DNA of 12,987 bases, taken from Roseburia sp. Lineage in GTDB: Bacteria > Bacillota > Clostridia > Lachnospirales > Lachnospiraceae. Positions 1-6,137 of this stretch are shown piece after piece. The position numbers and the translations under genes are program-made. The stretch covers positions 1 through 12,987 of the forward strand of contig JAGAIK010000415.1 of assembly GCA_017626625.1 (NCBI GenBank). The letters run 5' to 3'. Position 1 is the stretch's first letter, and each line of letters opens with the position of its first letter. The notes under the pieces were generated by a model. That model worked only from the letters and a program-made list of their open reading frames with translations. It did not search any database and was not told the DNA's origin.

Positions 1-489
1 AAGAGCCTTGGCAAACAGAAGAGCGAAGAGCATTTCTTCTATTTCCAGGTGCCAAACGAGGGCGAGAGCGTCTTAAAAGCAGTAGCCGGAGATTGCACGG
101 ATGAGAGTAAAATCCGTAAAGTGGAGGAGCCGAACCAGGATTACATCCTGAAAGAAAAAGGCGCTGTTTTAAACTGGTTTGATGTCACCGCACCGGAGGG
201 ATATTTCTCACTGAATGATAAGATGGGTGATATTCTTGCCAGTGAAGAAGGAAAAGCATTGCTTGGAGGACTGATGAAACAGGTAATGGGCGGTGCGAGC
301 GGCGCAGCCGGAGTACAGTTCGAGATGTCTGACGGCATGATGCAGATGATGGGAGGATTTACCATCCTGCGTATGGTAAATATGATGGGTATGATGAACG
401 ATATGAAGAATATGGAGAAGCCTGTCATTACCAAGGAAATGCTGTTAGGATTAAACGCACAGTTAAATCAGATTAAAAAACCGGAATAA
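1..489 (+). CDS. GH2 beta-galactosidase-like enzyme, C-terminal part (5' end outside window)
   Basis: The frame is open from base 1 to the TAA at 487-489, giving the last 162 residues of a longer protein. A GTG at 49 has no ribosome binding site and sits inside this frame, so it is not a start. The visible part begins with an Ig-like beta-sandwich end (FYFQVPNEGES, then LKAVAGD) and a linker with KVEEPNQDYIL and LNWFD. It ends in a tail with GYFSLNDKMGDIL, a methionine-rich stretch (MMQMMGGF, MMGMMNDM) and LLGLNAQLNQIKK. From memory this tail is typical of clostridial glycoside hydrolase family 2 beta-galactosidases or beta-glucuronidases. The catalytic TIM barrel lies outside the window, so substrate and anomer specificity cannot be judged. 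It is convergent with an AraC-type regulator that could control it, which is inference from position only. Confidence 0.75.
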   Translation, partial: KSLGKQKSEEHFFYFQVPNEGESVLKAVAGDCTDESKIRKVEEPNQDYILKEKGAVLNWFDVTAPEGYFSLNDKMGDILASEEGKALLGGLMKQVMGGASGAAGVQFEMSDGMMQMMGGFTILRMVNMMGMMNDMKNMEKPVITKEMLLGLNAQLNQIKKPE

Positions 490-501
490 GATAAAATAAG
501 G

Positions 502-535
502 ACAGGGAGACACCGTTTTGGCGTCTCCCTGTTTT
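502..535. terminator. Bidirectional rho-independent terminator
   Basis: A 13-bp hairpin has arms at 502-514 (ACAGGGAGACACC) and 520-532 (GGCGTCTCCCTGT) around a GTTTT loop, with a single A/C mismatch on the plus strand that becomes a G-U wobble on the minus strand. It is followed by TTTT on the plus strand. On the minus strand an AT-rich tract follows. It lies between two convergent genes ending at 489 and 538, so it probably ends both transcripts. Confidence 0.85.
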
Positions 536-537
536 AC

Positions 538-1743
538 TCAGCGGCTTTGCCGCCATTCCCTGGGCGTCACCCCGTTTTCCCGCCGGAACAGCCGGGTAAA
601 ATAGTGGATATCCGAAAAACCGCACTGTAAGGCAATGTTTTGAATGGAGAGGGTAGTGCTTTTTAACAGCTTTTTGGCATAGCCCAGACGGCAGTGGTTG
701 ACATAATCTGTAAGGTTCATCCCCACCTCCTTTTTAAAGAGGGAGGAGAGATAGCTGGTATTTAGAAACAGTTCTTCTGCAAACCGTTTCAGACTTAAGT
801 CCGCCGCCAGTGAGGCGTCAATGGTGACTAAAATCCGCCGGATGGGCTCGGAGTAGGCGGAGAGGCTTCGCTTTTCCACCAGATTGCAGTAGCTTCTTAT
901 CATGTAGGGAGGAATTTCCGAAATTTCCTTTTCCGTGCGGCACTGTTCAATCATTCTGGCATAATTTCCCGATATCTCGTCAATATAGAGGGGGTGAACC
1001 CCGGCTTCATAGGCAGTCCGCCTCATCAGGGTATTTAGCACCAGGAACAGATTTTTGGAGTTCCGCAGGGAATCCTCGGAGCGGGGCGAAATACGGTAGG
1101 CGGAAAAATGCTCCATTGCCTCTAACGCCTTCTGGGAGTTTCCCTCCGCAACCGCCTCTAAGAAGGTATTTTCTATCTGGTAGCGCTCTTCTAACAGATG
1201 CATACTGAGAAGGGGGTCTTTGGGAACCACAAATTCGTGGCTTGCCAGAAATTCCTGCCGGCTTTCCGCTTCCTTTAAGTCGAAGGTGAAAAAAGCCGGT
1301 TCTTTGCCGCCGGATAGTCCCTGATACAGCCTTCGGAGCAGCAGGTGGAGAAAATGAGGCTCCGGCAGCAGGGGCAGGGAATTAAAATAGTCCCGCAGTT
1401 GGGGGAACTGCTCCGGCGGAATCGCGAGCTCCTCCATCATGGCGGTTACCCCGTCCTCCGAAGGTGCTTCCGTCAGGTAGGGACCTGCAAAAAACAGCTT
1501 CCGTTCACCGGGAAATAAAAAGAAAGCGTAAAAGCAGCCGTAATAATCTTTGATACGATAAAGGCAGTCGGCATCTAAATGGGTCAGGGGACTTTGCCCG
1601 TGGGAGTCTTTCCTCTTTAAAATATTGTCCCGCAGTCCTAAATCCAGGGAAGAAAGTCCGATATGGAAATCCTCCGTAAGGGTAGTCCGGATATGTAAAT
1701 CAGAAAGATAATTTGTGACAAAAGATAAAATGGAAGGTTCCAT
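538..1743 (-). CDS. AraC-family transcriptional regulator
   Basis: A 401-residue DNA-binding regulator. The last ~98 residues form the AraC/XylS double helix-turn-helix. The first motif is around residues 316-338 (LSLKRFAEELFLNTSYLSSL) and the second around 366-388 (IALQCGFSDIHYFTRLFRR), followed by the usual GVTPREWR ending. The ~300-residue N-terminal part has no recognisable cupin arm and no receiver domain, so the signal is unknown. Residues 1-180 look like the poorly characterised sensor region of long clostridial AraC proteins that sit beside sugar-utilisation genes. The ATG at 1743 has AGGTG 10 bases upstream. The gene converges on the GH2 gene and diverges from spoVAC. Control of the GH2 gene is plausible but not shown. 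Confidence 0.93.
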   Translation of the reverse strand: MEPSILSFVTNYLSDLHIRTTLTEDFHIGLSSLDLGLRDNILKRKDSHGQSPLTHLDADCLYRIKDYYGCFYAFFLFPGERKLFFAGPYLTEAPSEDGVTAMMEELAIPPEQFPQLRDYFNSLPLLPEPHFLHLLLRRLYQGLSGGKEPAFFTFDLKEAESRQEFLASHEFVVPKDPLLSMHLLEERYQIENTFLEAVAEGNSQKALEAMEHFSAYRISPRSEDSLRNSKNLFLVLNTLMRRTAYEAGVHPLYIDEISGNYARMIEQCRTEKEISEIPPYMIRSYCNLVEKRSLSAYSEPIRRILVTIDASLAADLSLKRFAEELFLNTSYLSSLFKKEVGMNLTDYVNHCRLGYAKKLLKSTTLSIQNIALQCGFSDIHYFTRLFRRENGVTPREWRQSR

Positions 1744-1803
1744 ATGCTTGTTTCACCTGTTTCGTTAAGATTTTGTTTTAAAATATGGTTAGCCTGTCAT
1801 TTT

Positions 1804-1809
1804 ATTATA
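1804..1809 (-). promoter_or_regulatory. Probable sigma-A -10 element for the araC-type gene
   Basis: The minus strand reads TATAAT here, a perfect -10 hexamer about 60 bases upstream of the ATG at 1743. The best -35-like hexamer, TTGCAA (minus strand of 1830-1835), is 20 bases away, longer than the ideal 17. The promoter may therefore be weak or activator-dependent. Confidence 0.5.
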
Positions 1810-1919
1810 GTGGCATAATCCGGCAGAAATTGCAAGGGAGGAAAGAGGAATCTGAGTGCCGGGGAATACGGTTATGGGTCAGAAATTTTTGAACGCAGAA
1901 TCAATCTTAATAAAAAACG

Positions 1920-1949
1920 GTATAAAAGGAAGCAGTCCCGGACATACTA
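1920..1949 (+). promoter_or_regulatory. Forespore sigma-F/sigma-G type promoter of spoVAC
   Basis: GTATA at 1920-1924 and CATACTA at 1943-1949 are separated by 18 bases. This fits the Bacillus subtilis sigma-G consensus (about GHATR, 18-base spacer, CATNNTA), and sigma-F is similar. It lies 27 bases upstream of the spoVAC ATG. That placement and the target gene support forespore expression. Sigma-F and sigma-G cannot be told apart by eye. Confidence 0.8.
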
Positions 1950-1976
1950 AGATTAAAAAAGAAAGCGGGGACTGAT

Positions 1977-2444
1977 ATGGACGAGAAAAAAGAGCGTTTG
2001 CAGCAGAAATATAACAAATATGTCAAGGAGGTAACACCTACCCATAATCTGTGGCTGAACATGTTAAAGGCATTTGTTATGGGAGGCGCTATCTGCTGTA
2101 TCGGGCAGTTTATTTTAAACACCTGTCAGAATTACGGACTGGACAAGGATACCTCGGGCAGTTGGTGCAGCCTGATTCTGGTGCTGCTGTCGGTGCTGCT
2201 GACGGGCTTTAACATTTATCCTTCCCTGGCAAACTGGGGCGGAGCAGGGGCACTGGTGCCGATTACCGGATTTGCCAACGGCGTGGCGGCGCCTGCCATT
2301 GAGTTTCAGAAGGAGGGACAGGTGTTTGGCATTGGCTGTAAAATTTTTACCATTGCGGGACCTGTGATTTTGTACGGCATTTTTTCCAGTTGGTGCTTAG
2401 GGTTGATTTACTGGATTTTAAAACTGTTGGGGGTAGCGGCATGA
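1977..2444 (+). CDS. spoVAC: Stage V sporulation protein AC (SpoVAC)
   Basis: A 155-residue inner-membrane protein of the SpoVA family. SpoVA proteins form the channel that moves dipicolinic acid into the forespore and releases it at germination; SpoVAC of B. subtilis has been reported to act as a mechanosensitive channel. Family hallmarks are visible: KAFVMGGAICCIGQ (31-44), LLTGFNIYPSLANWGGAGALVPITGFAN (74-101) and EGQVFGIGCKIFTIAGPVI (113-131). Membrane segments are likely around 28-49, 62-82 and 118-150. Length matches the family (about 150). The start has a GCGGGGA Shine-Dalgarno and follows a sigma-F/G promoter. The usual partners spoVAD and spoVAE do not follow; a small acidic protein overlaps its stop instead, so this may be a solo or paralogous copy. 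Confidence 0.93.
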   Translation: MDEKKERLQQKYNKYVKEVTPTHNLWLNMLKAFVMGGAICCIGQFILNTCQNYGLDKDTSGSWCSLILVLLSVLLTGFNIYPSLANWGGAGALVPITGFANGVAAPAIEFQKEGQVFGIGCKIFTIAGPVILYGIFSSWCLGLIYWILKLLGVAA

Positions 2445-2632
2445 TAAAAGAGGACGGACTCCCGGTGGGCTTAGGTTTTGGGCTGGCAATGAATGAAGAG
2501 GCGATGGAGCAGTTCGCAGCCATGACAGAGGAAGAAAAAAGACAGGTAATTGAGGCGGCAAGAAGTATGCAGTCAAGGGAGCAGATGCAGCAGTTGGTGC
2601 AGAATATTGCAGATTTAAAATTTACACCTTAA
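2441..2632 (+). CDS. Small acidic conserved protein of 63 residues, function unknown
   Basis: The ATG at 2441 overlaps the spoVAC TGA (ATGA) and has GGGGG at 2429-2433, so translational coupling is likely. A longer reading from 2390 lies inside spoVAC and lacks a ribosome binding site. The sequence contains LPVGLGFGLAMNEEAMEQF, then MTEEEKRQVIEAA and SREQMQQLVQNIA. From memory this layout (LPxGxGxALAxN, FxxMTEEEK, a helix of the type SRxEMxxLV) recurs in small uncharacterised Firmicutes proteins. There is no signal peptide or membrane segment. It looks like two or three amphipathic helices, probably cytosolic. Its position suggests co-expression in the forespore. No function is assigned. Confidence 0.8.
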   Translation: MIKEDGLPVGLGFGLAMNEEAMEQFAAMTEEEKRQVIEAARSMQSREQMQQLVQNIADLKFTP

Positions 2633-2641
2633 CGCCGTTAC

Positions 2642-2670
2642 TTGCTAAAATGAGCAGAATATAGTAAAAT
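2642..2670 (+). promoter_or_regulatory. Possible sigma-A promoter of the chemotaxis protein gene
   Basis: TTGCTA (2642-2647) and TAAAAT (2665-2670) are separated by 17 bases, 40 bases upstream of the next ATG. No flagellar sigma-D pattern is seen here, so expression is probably by the housekeeping sigma factor. The small gene upstream ends only 9 bases before it. Confidence 0.5.
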
Positions 2671-2710
2671 CAGGTACAGAAGCTTATTTTTAACAGGTGA
2701 GGAGAAGAGT

Positions 2711-4186
2711 ATGGAACAGAAGAAGAACGGGGAGCAGATTTCCGAGACTGTACGTAATAATAAGATGGCAAAATTCGCCCACTGGCTGGATGTGATTGTG
2801 GTGATTGCGCTGATTTCGCTGGAAACCATCAGCCAGAAAAGGAGTGTAACCACGTTTCTCATTGCGGCGGTGATAGGTTTGCTGTTTCCGGTAATCGAGG
2901 AAATTTTCTGGCGCAGGGACAAAGAGACGCCTGCCATAAAACATCTGGTAGCTGTGGGGTATGCTTTGTTTTATACCTATATACTGTTTACCACGTCCAA
3001 TCAGTTTGTGTATGTTTTTGTTATCCCCATGATACTTCTGGTGTCTATTTTTAATGATGCAAAATATACGCTTATCATCAATGTGGGTGTGGTGCTGGAG
3101 AGTATTGTTTATGTCGCTATCGGTGCAACCACCGGAGCGCTGGGATATTTAGGAACGGATTATGGACTGCTGCAGATATCCACCATGATTATGGTTGGGG
3201 TTTACTCTTATTTTACGGCAAGAACCTTAAATCAGAATGCGGAGCAGAAAATTATCCGGGTCAGTGAAGCGCAGAGTGAGACGGAGAAGATATTGCAGGA
3301 TATTTCCGACCTTTCTGCGGAACTGAAAAGCGGCATTGAGGATATTAACGGGGAGCTTGCGAAACTCAGCACGGCATCGAAAACCACCGGAAACGCCATG
3401 CAGCAGGTTTCCACGGGGACAACGGATACAGCGGAGGCAGTGCAGAACCAGCTTCAGCAGACGGCTGCAATTCAGGAAAAGGTGGAGCTTGCGGGTACTG
3501 CGGCAGCCCATATTACCGAGAATATGCAGCAGACCTTTGAAGTGCTTGACAGCGGAAAACGGGATGTGGAGTTTCTGGTGCGGACGGTGGAGACTTCCGT
3601 ACAAAACGGCGTGGAGGTAGCAGAAAAACTCCGGACGCTGGATGCCTATATTGAGCAGATGAATACCATTGTGGAGCTAATCAACGATATTGCCTCTCAG
3701 ACAGGGCTTTTAGCGTTAAATGCCAGTATTGAAGCCGCCAGGGCAGGAGAGGCGGGAAGAGGCTTTTCCGTTGTGGCGACGGAGATTTCCGGCATGGCAA
3801 GCAGAACCAATGAAGCTACCTCCGACATCGCACAGCTCATTGGGAATGTTTCCGGCGCTATTCGCGAGGTGGTAAGCGTGGTACAGCATATGATTGACGG
3901 CATCAATGAAGAGAAACAGTCCACAGAGAATACGGCGGCAAGCTTTGACAGCATTCAGGAAAATACATATTCCATCCGTGACAATATTGACAGTCTGGCG
4001 GAACATATCGGGGAGCTTAAAGCTGCCAACAATGAAATTATGGATACGATACAGACCATTTCCGCCATATCCCAGGAGGTTTCCGCCCATGCCGGAGAGA
4101 CGTTAGCCGCTCAGGAGGACAATGGGAATATTTTAAGGGAAATTGCGGAGAAAATGCAGAGACTGGTGGAGCTCACCGGGGACTGA
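2711..4186 (+). CDS. Methyl-accepting chemotaxis protein with multi-pass membrane N terminus
   Basis: A 491-residue chemoreceptor-type signal transducer that would couple to CheW and CheA. Residues 22-170 hold about six hydrophobic segments (near 25-41, 46-63, 77-95, 98-113, 118-142, 152-170) joined by very short loops. There is no extracytoplasmic Cache or four-helix sensor domain and no clear HAMP domain. From about 185 to the end it is a coiled-coil MCP signalling domain. The hairpin tip (about 327-359) reads IASQTGLLALNASIEAARAG, then EAGRGFSVVATEI, close to the universal tip, with QTG in place of the common QTN. The ribosome binding site GGTGAGGAG is 6 bases from the ATG. It probably senses a membrane-state signal or a ligand in the membrane, which is inference. 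No other chemotaxis or flagellar gene is in the window. Confidence 0.95.
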   Translation: MEQKKNGEQISETVRNNKMAKFAHWLDVIVVIALISLETISQKRSVTTFLIAAVIGLLFPVIEEIFWRRDKETPAIKHLVAVGYALFYTYILFTTSNQFVYVFVIPMILLVSIFNDAKYTLIINVGVVLESIVYVAIGATTGALGYLGTDYGLLQISTMIMVGVYSYFTARTLNQNAEQKIIRVSEAQSETEKILQDISDLSAELKSGIEDINGELAKLSTASKTTGNAMQQVSTGTTDTAEAVQNQLQQTAAIQEKVELAGTAAAHITENMQQTFEVLDSGKRDVEFLVRTVETSVQNGVEVAEKLRTLDAYIEQMNTIVELINDIASQTGLLALNASIEAARAGEAGRGFSVVATEISGMASRTNEATSDIAQLIGNVSGAIREVVSVVQHMIDGINEEKQSTENTAASFDSIQENTYSIRDNIDSLAEHIGELKAANNEIMDTIQTISAISQEVSAHAGETLAAQEDNGNILREIAEKMQRLVELTGD

Positions 4187-4203
4187 AAACCGGCATGGCA
4201 GTA

Positions 4204-4222
4204 CCTGCTCCTTTGGGGCAGG
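4204..4222 (+). other. Short hairpin downstream of the chemotaxis gene
   Basis: CCTGCTCC (4204-4211) pairs with GGGGCAGG (4215-4222) with one G-T wobble and a 3-base loop. No T-run follows, so it is not itself a terminator. It may stabilise the 3' end of the transcript before the real terminator. Confidence 0.35.
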
Positions 4223-4262
4223 AGACAGAAAAGACAACAATTTCATATGGAATCAGAGTCGG

Positions 4263-4303
4263 AAAGGCGCATGGTACAGAAATGTAATCCATGCGCCTTT
4301 TTT
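4263..4303 (+). terminator. Strong rho-independent terminator
   Basis: Arms AAAGGCGCATGG (4263-4274) and CCATGCGCCTTT (4289-4300) pair perfectly. The loop extends the stem by TACA/TGTA around a GAAA tetraloop with a 2-base bulge, and the T-run continues to 4303. It isolates the chemotaxis gene from the export operon that starts at 4418. Confidence 0.92.
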
Positions 4304-4315
4304 AAACACAGTTTT

Positions 4316-4380
4316 TTAACCGTATCTTCACATAACCATCACATTACATTCAAAAACTATTTAGGTTGCTCTGCTATAGT
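4316..4380 (+). promoter_or_regulatory. Export operon promoter with PhoP/OmpR-type direct repeats
   Basis: TATAGT at 4375-4380 is a good -10 element 37 bases before the operon's first ATG, but no -35 hexamer stands at the right distance. Upstream are four hexamers at an exact 11-bp period: TTAACC (4316), TTCACA (4327), ATCACA (4338) and TTCAAA (4349). B. subtilis PhoP binds repeats of TT(A/T/C)ACA spaced by about 5 bases, and other OmpR-family regulators also bind 10-11 bp direct repeats. The pattern therefore suggests a promoter activated by a response regulator. Which regulator binds is unknown, and none is encoded in the window. Confidence 0.6.
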
Positions 4381-4417
4381 AAAGCGGAAAAAGTAAGAAA
4401 CAGGAAAGGGCAAAGAT

Positions 4418-6136
4418 ATGGAACGGAAAAAGAAGATTCGCTGTTTGGCAGTGGGTGCGGCAGTAATTATTTTGGCGGCGGGCGGTGGTCTTGCCTATCA
4501 GAGAATCGGGGGCAGAGTGGGAACAGAGGAAGCTTCTGCTCCGGAAAATATAGAAGCGCAGCAGGAAACGGAGGGCGGATTTTCGGAGGAAGGCACCACC
4601 CAGATGGGAGTGTTAAGCCAACTGCCGGAATTTTCTGTCGGGGTGGTAACCATGACGGTGGAGGAAGTCTATGAAGAGGCGGGGGACACGGTCAGTGCCG
4701 GGGATGCCCTGATGAAGCTGACGGAAGAGAGCATGGAGAATGCCAGAACTTATTATGAAAAAGCCGTGGCGGAGGCGGAGCGTACCCTTGCGTCGGCAGA
4801 GGCAGAATTAGCGTCGGGGGATTTAGAGGCGAAATCCGGTTTACAGGAGACAAAGCTGGATGCGGAACATGCGGCGGACAGCTATCAGGCGGCGGTGGAC
4901 GAAATTGATGTGAAGGTGGCAGAGAAAAAAGAGGCGTACGATACGGCGGTGGAGACCATTCAGGAATACCAGTCGGAGCTTGACAACGGAATCTATTATA
5001 CCGAAAACGGGCTTAGCGAGAAAAAAGATGTGGTTACCCAGGCGGAAACGGATTTAGGGACGGCGCAGTCGAATTTGTCAGACGCTAAAACCGCAGCGGA
5101 GATGGCAGCTCTTGCAGTGGGCAGCAGAATGACGGAGCTGCAGACCAAAATCAGTGAAAATGCGGATTACGAGACGCTGCAGAGTTTAACAGAGGAGCTT
5201 ATTTCCGAGTATGAAACACAGCAGAAAGCGGAGACGGCGCTGACGGAGGCGCAGACGGGCGCAGATACGGCACAGAGCAAATTAGAACAGGCGCAGCAGG
5301 CGTTTGACAATGCGGTGGAAGCCTATAACAAAGACACGGAGGAGGCGAATCAGAAGATTGCGGAGCTGACGGAACAGTTAGATAATCTTTTGTCGGAATA
5401 TGAATCAGCACAGCGGAGTGCGGAAACGGAAAAATTAGAACTGAAAAACCAGTATGACACGGCTGTCTTAGAGGGAGATTATGCGGACAGCACCTACCAG
5501 TCGGCGGTAAGCAGCTTAGAGACGGCAGTGGAAACAGCACAGGAAAATTTAGATACGCTACGGCAAGAACAGGAGAAGCTGCTGGCGTTAGAGGACGGCG
5601 TGATAAAAGCGGAGCAGGACGGAACGTTAGCCTACATAGCCTATGAGGCAGGAGATACCTTAGTCAGCGGTGCGGCGTTGGCGGCTTACAGCGATACCGC
5701 CGCCATTACCATTTCCGTGGAGGTGCCGGAGGATAAGATTTCCCAGGTGGAAGTAGGGCAGGAGGTGTCTGTCCGTATTTCCGGCAGCAGAAACAGTGTG
5801 ACGGGGACCGTATCCGCCGTGGCTTCTTCGGCTACTGTGGGGGGAAGTATTTCCAATGTGACTTACGCAGTAACCATTTCCATTGACAATACCGACGGGC
5901 AATTTGGTGCGGGCAGTTCTGCGGTGGTAACTTTTGCAGAGAGAAAAAAAGAAACGACGGAAGAAATTGAGGCAATAGAAGAAACCGAGCAAGAAACAGA
6001 GAAAGAAGCAGTAGAAGAAATCGAAGAAGGGACAGAGAAAGAGACAGTGGAAGAAATCGAGCAAGAAACAGAGAAAGAAGCAATAGAAGAAATCGAGAAA
6101 GAGACAGAGAAAGAAACAACGGAAAAGGAGAGTTAG
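4418..6136 (+). CDS. HlyD/MacA-type membrane fusion (adaptor) protein 1 with acidic repeat tail
   Basis: A 572-residue adaptor subunit of a MacB-like ABC exporter. Residues 1-28 are basic then hydrophobic, forming an N-terminal anchor. The first half of a lipoyl/barrel-sandwich domain is at about 72-104 (MTVEEVYEEAGDTVSAGDAL). A very long coiled-coil hairpin follows (about 105-390, Ala/Glu/Gln-rich). The second lipoyl half (GTLAYIAYEAGDTLVSGAAL) and a beta-barrel domain end near 507. In Gram-positive cells such adaptors are thought to extend into the wall. After residue 507 comes a Lys/Glu-rich tail with four 12-residue repeats (520-567), not usual for the family. The ribosome binding site AGGAAAGGG precedes the ATG. 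The next gene's Shine-Dalgarno (AAGGAG, 6125-6130) lies in its last codons. It is paralogous to the next gene: both share a VYxxxGxxVxxGDAxxKLTEES motif. Confidence 0.88.
   Translation: MERKKKIRCLAVGAAVIILAAGGGLAYQRIGGRVGTEEASAPENIEAQQETEGGFSEEGTTQMGVLSQLPEFSVGVVTMTVEEVYEEAGDTVSAGDALMKLTEESMENARTYYEKAVAEAERTLASAEAELASGDLEAKSGLQETKLDAEHAADSYQAAVDEIDVKVAEKKEAYDTAVETIQEYQSELDNGIYYTENGLSEKKDVVTQAETDLGTAQSNLSDAKTAAEMAALAVGSRMTELQTKISENADYETLQSLTEELISEYETQQKAETALTEAQTGADTAQSKLEQAQQAFDNAVEAYNKDTEEANQKIAELTEQLDNLLSEYESAQRSAETEKLELKNQYDTAVLEGDYADSTYQSAVSSLETAVETAQENLDTLRQEQEKLLALEDGVIKAEQDGTLAYIAYEAGDTLVSGAALAAYSDTAAITISVEVPEDKISQVEVGQEVSVRISGSRNSVTGTVSAVASSATVGGSISNVTYAVTISIDNTDGQFGAGSSAVVTFAERKKETTEEIEAIEETEQETEKEAVEEIEEGTEKETVEEIEQETEKEAIEEIEKETEKETTEKES
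5975..6118 (+). repeat. Four tandem 36-bp repeats encoding a 12-residue acidic motif
   Basis: Copies lie at 5975-6010, 6011-6046, 6047-6082 and 6083-6118 and encode IEETEQETEKEA, VEEIEEGTEKET, VEEIEQETEKEA and IEEIEKETEKET. They are in frame at the C terminus of adaptor 1. The near-identical purine-rich units are prone to slippage or recombination, so copy number may vary between strains. Confidence 0.92.
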
Positions 6137-6137
6137 C

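Noticed and set aside
49..489. GTG at 49 as the start of a 146-residue gene
   Set aside because: The frame is open to base 1 and the residues before it (FFYFQ) continue a beta-sandwich domain; there is no ribosome binding site.
2390..2632. Longer start at 2390 for the small acidic protein
   Set aside because: It lies inside spoVAC with no ribosome binding site; the ATG at 2441 overlaps the spoVAC stop and has GGGGG upstream.
2633..2710. Flagellar sigma-D promoter before the chemotaxis gene
   Set aside because: No TAAA-N15-GCCGATAA-like pattern is present; TTGCTA and TAAAAT at 17-base spacing fit sigma-A better.
4204..4222. Terminator at the first hairpin after the chemotaxis gene
   Set aside because: No T-run follows; the true terminator is the longer hairpin with T6 at 4263-4303.
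5975..6118. CRISPR array
   Set aside because: Units are directly joined 36-mers with no unique spacers and are translated in frame as an acidic repeat.
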